This document shows, piece after piece, positions 17,946-27,475 of a stretch of DNA of 47,226 nucleotides. The DNA comes from Armatimonadota bacterium. Lineage in GTDB: Bacteria > Armatimonadota > UBA5829. The stretch covers positions 1-47,226 of the forward strand of contig JAAYKG010000051.1 of assembly GCA_012522555.1 (NCBI GenBank). The letters are read 5' to 3'. The notes below the pieces were generated by a model that saw only the letters and a program-made list of their open reading frames with translations, did no database searches and had not been told where the DNA came from. The position numbers were made by a program, and so were the translations under genes. Position 1 is the first letter of the stretch; the number at the start of each line of letters is the position of its first letter.

Positions 17946-18639
17946 ATGCAGCAAAACTAAATACTTTACCTGGCTAATTGCCGTTCCGGTGTTGTTTATG
18001 CTGTCCACGATGGTTTGTTTTGGTCAGGCTCGGCCGGTTGAATCGGAGCCTGTTGCAAAACAATCCGTCGAAAAGCAATCCGCTGAGCCGGATCTGCTGA
18101 CCAAGATGGAGCAAGAAGCGGCGGGTAGACAGAACGCTCTCTCTGCCTCACAGGACAAACAGGAGCCGATCTATATCACCTTGCTGAGCTTCATATTTAA
18201 GCTTGCTGTGGTTGTCGCACTGGCTTATGGGACGATCTACGCACTCAAACGATTGAACCTTGGAGCTTCTAAGCGATCCGGATCTAACCTTATTAAAGTG
18301 ATTGAAACTACAACACTTGGGCCAAACAGATCGCTTCATTTGATCGAGACTGGCGACAAGGCTATGTTGATCGCGTCGACGCCGACGCAGATCAATCTGT
18401 TGTCAGAAATCGACGTGGCTCTGGATCAGCCCGGGGAGGCTGGTGAGGCTGCCGTTGACGAGGATGGCGGCGGCGATTCGTTTTCAAAGCGTTTGTCGAT
18501 GTGTATGGGCGATGCGAAAGACTCTGAGAGTGCCGCCGGCAGCATCGCCGGGCTTATTCGTGGTTCGAGCGCCTTTCTGAATGAAAAGATTATTGAACTC
18601 GGCAGGCTGAGAAGGATGCACAAAGATGCGCGGGAATAG
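17929..18639 (+). CDS. fliO: Flagellar biosynthetic protein FliO
   Basis: Signal/TM segments, KLAVVVALAYGTIYALKRLNLG..IKVIETTTLGPNRSLHLIETGDKAMLIASTPTQINLLSEI. Confidence 0.85.
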   Translation: MHKRPECSKTKYFTWLIAVPVLFMLSTMVCFGQARPVESEPVAKQSVEKQSAEPDLLTKMEQEAAGRQNALSASQDKQEPIYITLLSFIFKLAVVVALAYGTIYALKRLNLGASKRSGSNLIKVIETTTLGPNRSLHLIETGDKAMLIASTPTQINLLSEIDVALDQPGEAGEAAVDEDGGGDSFSKRLSMCMGDAKDSESAAGSIAGLIRGSSAFLNEKIIELGRLRRMHKDARE

Positions 18640-19396
18640 CAATATAAATTTTAGAGTGGGCTCCGCTCTCAGCGCAGCGGTTCTGATGTTAGCCGCTCGT
18701 CCGGCGGCCTTTGCCCAGGTGGGGATGCCGAATATACAAATCGGCCTCGGTCAGGCGAAAGGCCCGGAGCAGGTATCCAGCAGCATTCAGATACTATTAA
18801 TCTTGACGGTGCTGTCGCTTGCGCCTGCGCTGCTGATTATGCTTACGTCATTCACACGCATCGTCATTGTGCTGTCTTTCACTCGCAGCGCGTTAGGCTC
18901 TCCACAGGTGCCTCCGAATACGGTTCTCATCGGACTGGCGTTGTTTCTGACATTTTTCACTATGGCGCCGGTGCTGCAGTCCATCAATACAACATCTCTA
19001 CAGCCCTACGTCAAACATCAGATATCGTTTGATCAGGCTACGGACAAGGCCTGTGAGCCGTTAAAATCGTTTATGCTCAAACAGACCCGGCCAAAGGATC
19101 TGGCTTTGTTTGTATCTTTGTCGCGCGCTCCCCGCCCGCATACAAAATCTGATTTGTCGATGACCACGCTCATCCCGGCGTTTTTGATCAGTGAGCTGAA
19201 GACGGCGTTCACGATAGGCTTCGTGATATTCATACCGTTTTTGATTATAGATATGGTGGTGTCGGTCACCCTGATGTCGATGGGGATGATGATGCTGCCT
19301 CCTGTGCTCATATCGTTACCGTTCAAGATACTATTATTCGTGCTCGTCGACGGCTGGCATCTCGTCGCTCGGTCTTTGGCGATGAGTTTTCATTAA
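18626..19396 (+). CDS. fliP: Flagellar biosynthetic protein FliP
   Basis: ALLIMLTSFTRIVIVLSFTRSALGSPQVPPNTVLIGLALFLTFFTMAPV; MSMGMMMLPPVLISLPFKILLFVLVDGW. Confidence 0.96.
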   Translation: MRGNSNINFRVGSALSAAVLMLAARPAAFAQVGMPNIQIGLGQAKGPEQVSSSIQILLILTVLSLAPALLIMLTSFTRIVIVLSFTRSALGSPQVPPNTVLIGLALFLTFFTMAPVLQSINTTSLQPYVKHQISFDQATDKACEPLKSFMLKQTRPKDLALFVSLSRAPRPHTKSDLSMTTLIPAFLISELKTAFTIGFVIFIPFLIIDMVVSVTLMSMGMMMLPPVLISLPFKILLFVLVDGWHLVARSLAMSFH

Positions 19397-19413
19397 AGTT
19401 GAGGTTTTTACCA

Positions 19414-19683
19414 ATGACTGATTCAGGGGTTCTCGAACTCGCGCAAAGGTCGGTTATGATGGCGCTTATGTTGGCGGCGCCTGTGCTCGGATTCGGGCTA
19501 GTGGTGGGGCTGTTGGTGAGCGTATTCCAGGCAGCAACACAAATACAGGAGATGACGCTCAGTTTCGTGCCAAAGATATTGGCAGCCACAGCAGCGTTGG
19601 TTCTGTTTGGCCCTTGGATGCTGCGCAGCATGATTACGTTTACGACCAAGCTGTTGACGACGATCCCGCATCTCGCCAGGTAG
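19414..19683 (+). CDS. fliQ: Flagellar biosynthetic protein FliQ
   Basis: MMALMLAAPVLGFGLVVGLLVSVFQAATQIQEMTLSFVPKI. Confidence 0.93.
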   Translation: MTDSGVLELAQRSVMMALMLAAPVLGFGLVVGLLVSVFQAATQIQEMTLSFVPKILAATAALVLFGPWMLRSMITFTTKLLTTIPHLAR

Positions 19684-19691
19684 GTCACCCA

Positions 19692-20468
19692 GTGGATATC
19701 GGAATTTGGACAATTTCTCAGGTGGTTACATTTGTCCTTGTCTTGGTGCGGGTCGCGGGGATATTTACGGTCGCCCCGATCTTTGGTAACGTGAACGTCG
19801 CGCCGATGGTCAGGGTCGGGATCGCGGTCTGCCTGGCGTTTGTCTTTCTCCCGATGGCCCGGTTCGATGCCTCGAATATCGACTTCCTGCCGTTTCTGCT
19901 AATTGTAGCAAAAGAAGCGCTTATAGGCATTGTGATGGGGTTCCTGGCGTCGCTGGTTTTTACGGCGATTCAGATGGCGGGTTCGTTTATAGATTTGCAA
20001 GTCGGTTTCGGCTTTGCCAATGTCGTCGATCCGATGATGAAAGAACACAGCGCCGTAATCGGTCAGCTCTACAACTTCGCTGCGACACTGCTGTTTTTAG
20101 CTCTGAATGGACACCATCTTATGATTCGTGGTCTGGCTGATAGTTTCTCGATCTTGCCGCTGGACAGCACGATGCAGATGTCCAGCGCAGCTTCGGGCGT
20201 GTTGCAGATATTTATTGTATTGTTTATAGCCTCATTGAAGATAGGCGCCCCAGTGGTAGGGGCGATTTTCCTCACCGATGTTTCGTTGGGTATTCTTGCC
20301 CGCACCGTCCCGCAGCTCAATGTGTTTGTAGTAGGCTTTCCGGCGAAATTGACCGTCGGGTTCCTTGCTGTGTTTGCAGTGCTCCCTGTGACACTTGGTG
20401 TTATGAGCGGATTGTTCGGCGGCCTCGAGCGCGACATCATCAGACTTCTGCAATTTATGAGTGGATAA
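19692..20468 (+). CDS. fliR: Flagellar biosynthetic protein FliR
   Basis: FVLVLVRVAGIFTVAPIFGNVNVAPMVRVGIAVCLAFVF; GTG start at 19692. Confidence 0.93.
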   Translation: MDIGIWTISQVVTFVLVLVRVAGIFTVAPIFGNVNVAPMVRVGIAVCLAFVFLPMARFDASNIDFLPFLLIVAKEALIGIVMGFLASLVFTAIQMAGSFIDLQVGFGFANVVDPMMKEHSAVIGQLYNFAATLLFLALNGHHLMIRGLADSFSILPLDSTMQMSSAASGVLQIFIVLFIASLKIGAPVVGAIFLTDVSLGILARTVPQLNVFVVGFPAKLTVGFLAVFAVLPVTLGVMSGLFGGLERDIIRLLQFMSG

Positions 20469-21533
20469 ATGGCATTAGAGGACAAAACCGAGGCCCCAAC
20501 CCCCCGTAGGCGCCAGGAAGCTCGTGAAGAAGGCCAGGTTGCGCGCAGCATGGAGCTTGGCTCTGCGATGGTTCTGGTCACGTCATTGCTAATGATTAAG
20601 CTGTCCGGCCCCTCACTCGTCCGTTGTCTCAAAGATATAACGACTGATTGCCTCACCAATTTTCCGACGCAGGATTTCACCACCTCTGGGGTAACGTCAT
20701 ACCTGGCACGGTTATTGCTGCAGACAGGCGCGGCTATTGCTCCTTTGTTGATTGGGGTGGCGGTAGTCGGGTTCGCGGCGAGCGCGCTTCAGGTGGGCCT
20801 GGTGTTTTCCACGAAGGCGCTGCAGTTCAAAGCGGAGAGGCTCAATCCGTTGAGCGGCATCCAGAGGATGTTTTCTGCGAGAACCGCAGTCGAACTGGCT
20901 AAGTCGATCGCGAAGATTCTGATTGTCGGTTATATAGTTTTCTCGTTTTTCAGAGATAAATACACAGACATGCATAGTCTGGTGGGTGGCGATTATTTAG
21001 CCTCTTGCCTGATGATTGGTAAGCTCACCTGGAGGTTGTTGCTGAGGTCGGCGTTGTGCCTGTTTGTGATCGCCGCCCTTGACTATATATTTCAGAAAAC
21101 CCAGCTCGAAAAACAGCTGCGGATGACGAAACAAGAGGTCAAGGAAGACTACAAACGCACCGAGGGCGACCCGCTGCTGAAGTCCAGGATTCGCCAAAAG
21201 CAGCGAGAGATATCCAGGCAGCGGATGATGATGGAAGTGCCGAAAGCGGATGTGGTGGTCACCAACCCGACGCACTTCGCAGTCGCTCTTAAATATGACA
21301 CAGATCGATCCGCCGCGCCGATAGTGGTAGCGAAAGGCCAGAGATTGATCGCTCAGCGGATCAAAGACATAGCCGCTGAGGCAGGCGTTCCAATCGTTGA
21401 GAATGTTCAACTGGCCAGGACATTATACGCTTCGGTCGAGATAGGACAGGAGATACCTGCCGATCTCTATCAAGCGGTAGCCGAGATACTGGCATACGTC
21501 TATCGACTGAGCCATCGACTAAAAACAGCATGA
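20469..21533 (+). CDS. flhB: Flagellar biosynthetic protein FlhB
   Basis: EDKTEAPTPRRRQEAREEGQVARSMEL; autocleavage motif VVVTNPTHFAVALKYD. Confidence 0.96.
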   Translation: MALEDKTEAPTPRRRQEAREEGQVARSMELGSAMVLVTSLLMIKLSGPSLVRCLKDITTDCLTNFPTQDFTTSGVTSYLARLLLQTGAAIAPLLIGVAVVGFAASALQVGLVFSTKALQFKAERLNPLSGIQRMFSARTAVELAKSIAKILIVGYIVFSFFRDKYTDMHSLVGGDYLASCLMIGKLTWRLLLRSALCLFVIAALDYIFQKTQLEKQLRMTKQEVKEDYKRTEGDPLLKSRIRQKQREISRQRMMMEVPKADVVVTNPTHFAVALKYDTDRSAAPIVVAKGQRLIAQRIKDIAAEAGVPIVENVQLARTLYASVEIGQEIPADLYQAVAEILAYVYRLSHRLKTA

Positions 21534-21567
21534 CGTTTGGACGTTGAAGCGCCCAAACGTTTCAACG
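21533..21567 (+). other. Competing intercistronic RNA stems upstream of flhA
   Basis: Stem A ACGTTTGG (21533-21540)/CCAAACGT (21553-21560); stem B CGTTGAA (21542-21548)/TTCAACG (21561-21567); interleaved, ending 7 nt before the flhA ATG. Confidence 0.5.
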
Positions 21568-21574
21568 GACAAAT

Positions 21575-23677
21575 ATGAGTGATACAACAACACAACCCGG
21601 TCTGGGAGCTATCGGACGCCACAGCGACGTATTAGTCGCAGTCGCTGCTGTGATGGTCGTCGGTATGATGATCCTCCCGATGCCCCACTGGCTTCTCGAC
21701 ATTCTCTTATGTGGAAACATCGCGCTAGCGCTCTCGATATTGCTTGTGACGATGTATACCTCGCAGCCGCTTGAGTTCAGCTCGTTCCCGTCTATGCTGC
21801 TGATGACGACGCTGTTCAGGCTGTCTTTGAACATCTCCGCAACGCGACTCATTCTTCTGCACGCCAGCGCGGGTCAGGTTATCACGGCGTTCGGCTCGGT
21901 CGTGGTCGGCGGGAACTACGTTGTCGGTATCGTAGTTTTCGCCATACTGGTTGTGATTCAGTTTCTGGTTATAACCTCCGGCGCGGGCCGTGTAGCCGAA
22001 GTCGCGGCAAGATTTACCCTCGATGCTATGCCGGGCAAGCAGATGGCAATAGACGCCGATCTCAGTGCGGGCATAATCGACGACAATGAAGCCAGGCGCC
22101 GTCGCAAAGAAGTTGCCAGAGAAGCGGATTTCTATGGGGCAATGGATGGCGCGGGCAAGTTCGTCAGAGGGGACGCGATTGCCGCGATCATCATGATTAT
22201 CGTGAACGTGATCGGTGGATTCGTGGTTGGCGTAGCGCAGCACAGCATGAATCTTGTCGATGCACTTCAGACCTATACGCTGCTGACCGTAGGTGAGGGT
22301 CTGGTCACTCAGATTCCGGCTCTGCTTGTCTCTACTGCGATGGGGCTTATGGTTACCAAAAACGGAGGAGAGAAGAGCCTCGGATTCGAGCTTATCACCC
22401 AGATCACATCCAAACCCAGGGCATTGTCGATAACTTCCGCCGTGTTTGTGCTTATGATGGTCGTCCCTGGGATGCCCAAACTGCCCTTGATTTTAGCTGC
22501 CGTAATATGCGGAGTCGCCGCATATATGCTCACGCAGAGCGCAAATCAAGCCCAGCAAGCCGAAAAACAACGAGCCGAGCGGCAGAGAGAACTACCCAAA
22601 GCCCCCGAGTCGATGACCGACCTGATAGGAGTCGATCCGTTGACCTTGGAGATTGGCTACGGGCTGATTCCGTTGGCCGATCCCAAGCAGGGCGGCGATC
22701 TGTTGGATAAAATCACGATGATTCGCAGGCAGGCGGCGACTGAGATGGGGGTGCTGGTGCCTGCTATCAGGGTTCGAGATAACGTTCAACTCGGCTCAAA
22801 CGAATATGTGGTGAGACTCCGCGGCACCGAGACCGCGCGTGGAGAGATATTCCCCGAACAATACCTTGCGATGAATCCGGGAGGAGCCACAGACAAGCTC
22901 ACCGGCATCGACACAACCGAGCCTGCATTCGGTCTACCGGCGACCTGGATAGCAGAGGGGCAGAAAATGTTCGCCGAAGTTGCAGGATACACCGTGGTCG
23001 AACCGACGACTGTGCTTATCACCCACCTGACCGAGATAGTGCGCAAGCACTCAGCCGAATTGCTGACTCGGCAGGAGACCCAGCAGATCATAGACGCCGC
23101 CCGCCAGGAAGCGCCGGCGGTTGTGAATGAGCTTATTCCAGACGCGATGGCCCTCGGGGATGTGCAAAAAGTGCTGCAGAATCTGCTGCGAGAGCGAGTC
23201 GCTGTCAAAGACATCGTGACTATACTTGAGGCGCTGGCCGATTATGCCGGGGCCACAAAAGATACCGACATCCTCACAGAATATGTCCGCCAGCGATTGG
23301 GGCTTGCGATATGTCGTCGATATACAACCGACGATGGCGTTCTTACGGTTTTCAGCCTTCACCCCGCCGTCGAGCAAGTCATTGTCGATGGTGTACGGCA
23401 GACCGAGCTTGGCGCACGGCTGATCCTGGACCCCAGCCGGGTACAAGAATTGCTACAACGCACCCGTGACCAGATCGAGGCAATGGCTCAACATGGGCAC
23501 GAACCGATTATGCTTTGTTCTCCAAGAATCAGGCTGCACATGCGCAGGCTGATCGAGCAGAGCTTCCCGACGGTGGCTGTCCTTTCTTACGCCGAGATCG
23601 CACCGGACGTAAATATCGAATCTATTGGACTGGTAACACTCGACGAAGGATTGGTGGCTTCAGCTAATGCGTATTAA
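21575..23677 (+). CDS. flhA: Flagellar biosynthesis protein FlhA
   Basis: MILPMPHWLLDILLCGNIALALSILLVTMYTSQPLEFSSFPSMLLMTTLFRLSLNISATRLIL; DAMPGKQMAIDADLSAGIIDDNEARRRR. Confidence 0.97.
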   Translation: MSDTTTQPGLGAIGRHSDVLVAVAAVMVVGMMILPMPHWLLDILLCGNIALALSILLVTMYTSQPLEFSSFPSMLLMTTLFRLSLNISATRLILLHASAGQVITAFGSVVVGGNYVVGIVVFAILVVIQFLVITSGAGRVAEVAARFTLDAMPGKQMAIDADLSAGIIDDNEARRRRKEVAREADFYGAMDGAGKFVRGDAIAAIIMIIVNVIGGFVVGVAQHSMNLVDALQTYTLLTVGEGLVTQIPALLVSTAMGLMVTKNGGEKSLGFELITQITSKPRALSITSAVFVLMMVVPGMPKLPLILAAVICGVAAYMLTQSANQAQQAEKQRAERQRELPKAPESMTDLIGVDPLTLEIGYGLIPLADPKQGGDLLDKITMIRRQAATEMGVLVPAIRVRDNVQLGSNEYVVRLRGTETARGEIFPEQYLAMNPGGATDKLTGIDTTEPAFGLPATWIAEGQKMFAEVAGYTVVEPTTVLITHLTEIVRKHSAELLTRQETQQIIDAARQEAPAVVNELIPDAMALGDVQKVLQNLLRERVAVKDIVTILEALADYAGATKDTDILTEYVRQRLGLAICRRYTTDDGVLTVFSLHPAVEQVIVDGVRQTELGARLILDPSRVQELLQRTRDQIEAMAQHGHEPIMLCSPRIRLHMRRLIEQSFPTVAVLSYAEIAPDVNIESIGLVTLDEGLVASANAY

Positions 23678-24791
23678 GACATTTCAAGCAGATACGATGC
23701 AGGACGCGCTTGCGCAGGCTCGCGCGGAGCTTGGAGAAGATGCCGTTGTGCTCAACAGCAAACACGTTAAGGCGGGCGGCGTATTGGGTTTGGGGGCATT
23801 GACTCGCGTAGAATTGATGGCGGCAGTTGACGATGTTGCCGATCAGCCTCAAACTCCGAAAACGGAGAGTATACCACACCCCATCGCTGTGAATTCAAAA
23901 GCAGCCGCGACCGCCTATGGGGGAACAGTATCCGCCCAGCCCGCGGCCATAGCGGAGTCTGAGTCGGAGATCAGGCAAATACGCTCGGATCTGCGCAACC
24001 TGAGTGAGGTCGTAAAAAAACTGTTGACTTATCAGCCGCAGTCGACCGAAACCAATCAGCCGCTCCTCGTGAGGCTGGGCGTCGATGACGATATAGCGCG
24101 TGGCGAGCTTTCTGATCTGATTGATATCGACAATTCTGTCGAACTGGCTTCCGCGCTAGCCGGCAAAATGCAGGCGTTCGTCGCGCCTCCACTGCATTCC
24201 GGCAGGCAAGTTATAGCGATAGTAGGCCCCACAGGTGTCGGTAAGACGACCACTCTTGCCAAATTGGCGGCCAAATTTGCGATTGAACAGGGCAAAAAGA
24301 CCGCCTTAGTCACTGCCGATACCTATAGAATCGGCGCTGTGGAGCAATTGCGCACCTATGCAAGAATCATGGGTCTGCCGCTGGAAATCGCGCTGTCTCC
24401 TGATGAGGTTTCCGCTGGGGTAGAAAAACATTCAGACAAAGATATTGTGCTGATAGATACAGTCGGCCGCAGTCAGCGCAGCGATGAACACCTCGCCGAA
24501 CTGGCTGCCTTTATAATGGCTGGCGCACCGACGCAAACATATCTGTGCGTTGCTGCTTCTCAGAGCCGTGCCGTTCAAGCCGAGGTTATAGAAAAGTTCG
24601 CGGTTCTATCCCCAAACAAAATCGCTGTCACCAAGATTGATGAATCTTTGGATCGAGGCAGCCTGGTGAATCTGCCGTTCCGATCCGGACTTCCTCTGGT
24701 ATGCTCGACTATGGGGCAAAATGTCCCCCACGACATCGAGTTTGCAGATGCCGGGACAATGGCCGGATTGGTAACGGAGGTGGTGCAGTGA
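23667..24791 (+). CDS. flhF: Flagellar SRP-like GTPase FlhF
   Basis: MRIKTFQADTMQDALAQARAELGEDAVVLNSKHVKAGG; GPTGVGKTTTLAKLAAKFAIEQGKKTALVTADTYRIGAVEQLRTYA. Confidence 0.95.
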   Translation: MRIKTFQADTMQDALAQARAELGEDAVVLNSKHVKAGGVLGLGALTRVELMAAVDDVADQPQTPKTESIPHPIAVNSKAAATAYGGTVSAQPAAIAESESEIRQIRSDLRNLSEVVKKLLTYQPQSTETNQPLLVRLGVDDDIARGELSDLIDIDNSVELASALAGKMQAFVAPPLHSGRQVIAIVGPTGVGKTTTLAKLAAKFAIEQGKKTALVTADTYRIGAVEQLRTYARIMGLPLEIALSPDEVSAGVEKHSDKDIVLIDTVGRSQRSDEHLAELAAFIMAGAPTQTYLCVAASQSRAVQAEVIEKFAVLSPNKIAVTKIDESLDRGSLVNLPFRSGLPLVCSTMGQNVPHDIEFADAGTMAGLVTEVVQ

Positions 24792-25651
24792 TCGACCAGG
24801 CCTACGCTCTGCGAAATCTGGTGAAAGACAAAGCCAACTACGACGACGATTGCCTCGTTCGACAGACACCGTATACTGTTGCAATTACATCCGGCAAGGG
24901 TGGGGTGGGAAAGACAAGCCTTGCAGTAAACCTTGCCATCACCATCGCAGGAATGCGTGGGGGTGCGCGTTTGATTGACGCCGACTTTGGCCTCTCAAAC
25001 GCTGATGTCCTGCTGAGCGTCACGCCTCGATATACGCTGGAAGATGTCGCCCTGGGGCGCGTCGCACCGGCAGATGCTTGGACGCAATATTCAAACGGCC
25101 TGAAGTTGATATCATCAGGCTCCGGGCTTGATTCGATGGCCAATATTGATGGCGTCACCAGCGTAGAACTGATGAAGGCGATGCTGGACAGTGCTTCGGG
25201 CGGTGATATTGTCATCATTGACACTGCCCCCGGCATAGATGATTCGGTCATAAATCTGCTCTCCCACGCAAACGAAGTATTGATTGTCACCACTCCGGAG
25301 CCGACCTCGATAACTGACAGCTATGCGTCTATAAAGGTGCTGACTCAAGCCAATCCCGACTCGCAGATAACCCTTGTATCAAATTGCTGCGCCAATCCGT
25401 CTCAAGCCGGGGCTGTGGCCAATGGACTGGACGTAATCTGCAGACGATTTTTAGGCAGAAGTTTTCAGCGCCACGAATACATACCATACGATTCGGCAGT
25501 AGGACGAGGGATTGTTGCTCAAAAGCCATTTATAACACAATATTCTCACACTCCGGCGGCCTCATGGCTTCGCAAATTGGCGATTAAACTGACTGAAAGG
25601 GAGCGTCAGTGGCAATCTTCTCGGACAATCGAAGCGCTGGTGGAGGCTTGA
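24788..25651 (+). CDS. flhG: FlhG/YlxH (MinD-like) ATPase
   Basis: VAITSGKGGVGKTSLAVNLAITIAGMRGGARLIDADFGLSNADVLL; GTG start at 24788 overlapping flhF. Confidence 0.92.
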   Translation: MIDQAYALRNLVKDKANYDDDCLVRQTPYTVAITSGKGGVGKTSLAVNLAITIAGMRGGARLIDADFGLSNADVLLSVTPRYTLEDVALGRVAPADAWTQYSNGLKLISSGSGLDSMANIDGVTSVELMKAMLDSASGGDIVIIDTAPGIDDSVINLLSHANEVLIVTTPEPTSITDSYASIKVLTQANPDSQITLVSNCCANPSQAGAVANGLDVICRRFLGRSFQRHEYIPYDSAVGRGIVAQKPFITQYSHTPAASWLRKLAIKLTERERQWQSSRTIEALVEA

Positions 25652-25652
25652 T

Positions 25653-25904
25653 ATGCCGATTCGTGCCGCGTTGAAAATAATAAGTTTGTTTCTCGCCTTG
25701 GCCGCGTTTTTGGTGGTGGGGATACATTCGCTATACTTTGGTGAAGAGCTTGTTTGGGCCGTCGGCAAGGCCCTTATCACATTTATCATATGCTGGCTGC
25801 TCATTGGTTGGTTTGCCGGCTTGCTATCCGGTAGTGTAGAGGCAATAGAGAGTACGCACGATGGATCATCCGTGCGGCAGGGTGGACAAAGCCACGACGG
25901 CTGA
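25653..25904 (+). CDS. Small membrane protein in flagellar operon (hypothetical)
   Basis: Two hydrophobic segments, tight spacing between flhG and fliA. Confidence 0.6.
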   Translation: MPIRAALKIISLFLALAAFLVVGIHSLYFGEELVWAVGKALITFIICWLLIGWFAGLLSGSVEAIESTHDGSSVRQGGQSHDG

Positions 25905-25922
25905 TTAAAGGATTTATAAGCT

Positions 25923-26684
25923 ATGGATCGACGGACAAAACTTTGGCGTGATCTGAAATACAACGGCAGTGACGGCGCTCGCGAAGAACTTATAAATGAA
26001 TACGCCTATCTGGCAAAATATGCGGTGGACAGGCTCAATCTGACGCCGAGCGGTGCCCTGAGTTATGAGGACCTTATCGGCCATGCGGTCGTGGGGTTGA
26101 TCGACGCCATCGAAAAGTTCGACCTCGACAGAAACGTAAAATTCGAAACCTACGCTCTGACCAGAATACGCGGCGAGGTGATCGATGTGATACGCCGTCT
26201 CGATTGGACGCCTCGATCGGTTCGGCGGCATGAGACCCAGCTTCGTGAGGCTTATTCCAGCCTGGAATACGAGCTAAAGCGTCCGCCTACTGATTCAGAG
26301 GTTGCTCAACACCTCGGCATCGAGGTTTTAGAGCTGGAGAAGATATTGGTCGATGTAGGCCAATCGGCGCTGTTATCTTTAGACGAAGTAATTGCTATGG
26401 GTGGAGATATACGAACCTCGACCGCTGAAGATGAAGAAGATGATCCCGCCTCACAGGCCGAGCGTTCTGAGCAAAAGCGATTGTTGGCCAAAGCAATTGA
26501 TGAATTGCCGGAGAGGGAGCGCACTGTGGTCGCGCTCTACTATTATGAAGATTTAACTCAAAAAGAGATCGCGGCGGTGCTGGAAGTGACGGAGTCTCGT
26601 GTTTGCCAGATACACACGAAAGCGATATTGAGGCTATCGGGCAAGCTTTCTCAAGGTTCACTTTCCTATGCATTCGCCGCCTGA
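25923..26684 (+). CDS. fliA: RNA polymerase sigma-28 factor FliA/WhiG-type
   Basis: YEDLIGHAVVGLIDAIEKFDLDRNVKFETYALTRIRGEVIDVIRRLDWTPRSVRR; LPERERTVVALYYYEDLTQKEIAAVLEVTESRVCQIHTKAI. Confidence 0.93.
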   Translation: MDRRTKLWRDLKYNGSDGAREELINEYAYLAKYAVDRLNLTPSGALSYEDLIGHAVVGLIDAIEKFDLDRNVKFETYALTRIRGEVIDVIRRLDWTPRSVRRHETQLREAYSSLEYELKRPPTDSEVAQHLGIEVLELEKILVDVGQSALLSLDEVIAMGGDIRTSTAEDEEDDPASQAERSEQKRLLAKAIDELPERERTVVALYYYEDLTQKEIAAVLEVTESRVCQIHTKAILRLSGKLSQGSLSYAFAA

Positions 26685-26700
26685 CGGGAGGTGATGGGTG

Positions 26701-26988
26701 ATGGGGCCGGATGCAGCAAATCTGGCTGGCTCCCTTGCCAAATCGTTGGATGTGGATCGGTCGCCCAATTCATCGCAAAGAGCAAGCGAAATGGCTCAAC
26801 AAGCCACAGCCGCACCTTTTGCCGATAGCATAAATCCGATCAAGACAGAGCAAGCTGAAAAAATACGACAGGCGAAAATCCAGAAAGAACGCGAACGCCG
26901 ACGCAGGGAAGTAGAGCGGCAGGTGTCGCACAAAGATTCAAAAAACGAGCAGGAACCCGAAGATAACAAGCTCGACGTGATGGTGTAA
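26701..26988 (+). CDS. Hypothetical charged protein (95 aa)
   Basis: ORF with GGGAGGTGATGGGTG upstream; C-terminal KERERRRREVERQVSHKD; position after fliA. Confidence 0.5.
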   Translation: MGPDAANLAGSLAKSLDVDRSPNSSQRASEMAQQATAAPFADSINPIKTEQAEKIRQAKIQKERERRRREVERQVSHKDSKNEQEPEDNKLDVMV

Positions 26989-26993
26989 ACACA

Positions 26994-27416
26994 ATGGAAA
27001 TACTGTTTTCGATAATAACACTCGTAGGGATGGGATATGCAGCGTTTGTCGGCGTCAAATGGATGTATAAAAATGGGCATATTTCGGCCGCCAAGCGCTC
27101 GCAGCCTCTATCGCCGACTGATCTCAAAGTCTTGGAGGAAAGCGCGACACGATTGATGGCCGATCTTAAAGCCACCGCCGACGAATGCGTAGCTCGAATC
27201 GAGTTCGCTGTGGTCAACGCCGAGCACAGGATGGTTTCTTTGCAAAGCGATCGCTTTGCTACACAGAACTCTGTAGAACCCATGTCGATGATGAAACAAT
27301 CCGTGAGTCTCGTCCCGGATTCGATGCCGGATAACCCATCTCATTTCGACCCACAGCCTGGGATGACCACAGGCGAGATAGAATTGCTGAACGGCTTACG
27401 GAAGATGGCAAGATAA
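26994..27416 (+). CDS. Hypothetical membrane-anchored protein, weakly DUF6115/DUF2802-like
   Basis: N-terminal TM, C-terminal TGEIELLNGLRKM resembling the GE(I/V)ELLL tail of those families; last gene before the terminator. Confidence 0.5.
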   Translation: MEILFSIITLVGMGYAAFVGVKWMYKNGHISAAKRSQPLSPTDLKVLEESATRLMADLKATADECVARIEFAVVNAEHRMVSLQSDRFATQNSVEPMSMMKQSVSLVPDSMPDNPSHFDPQPGMTTGEIELLNGLRKMAR

Positions 27417-27451
27417 CACACGCCCGGACCAGTCGCCCGGGCATGTGTTTT
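27417..27451 (+). terminator. Rho-independent terminator ending the flagellar operon
   Basis: CACACGCCCGG-accagtcgc-CCGGGCATGTG followed by TTTT; 10 of 11 positions pair. Confidence 0.75.
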
Positions 27452-27475
27452 GACTTGCAGACTCGCCCTTAATTG

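Noticed and set aside
20069-20683. 204-aa antisense ORF across fliR/flhB
   Set aside because: Shadow ORF opposite two well-supported flagellar genes.
20704-20719. Second perfect sigma-54-like match TGGCAC-N5-TTGCT inside flhB
   Set aside because: It falls on codons for L-A-R-L-L-L in the middle of flhB with no gene start nearby; most likely a chance match, though an internal promoter cannot be excluded.
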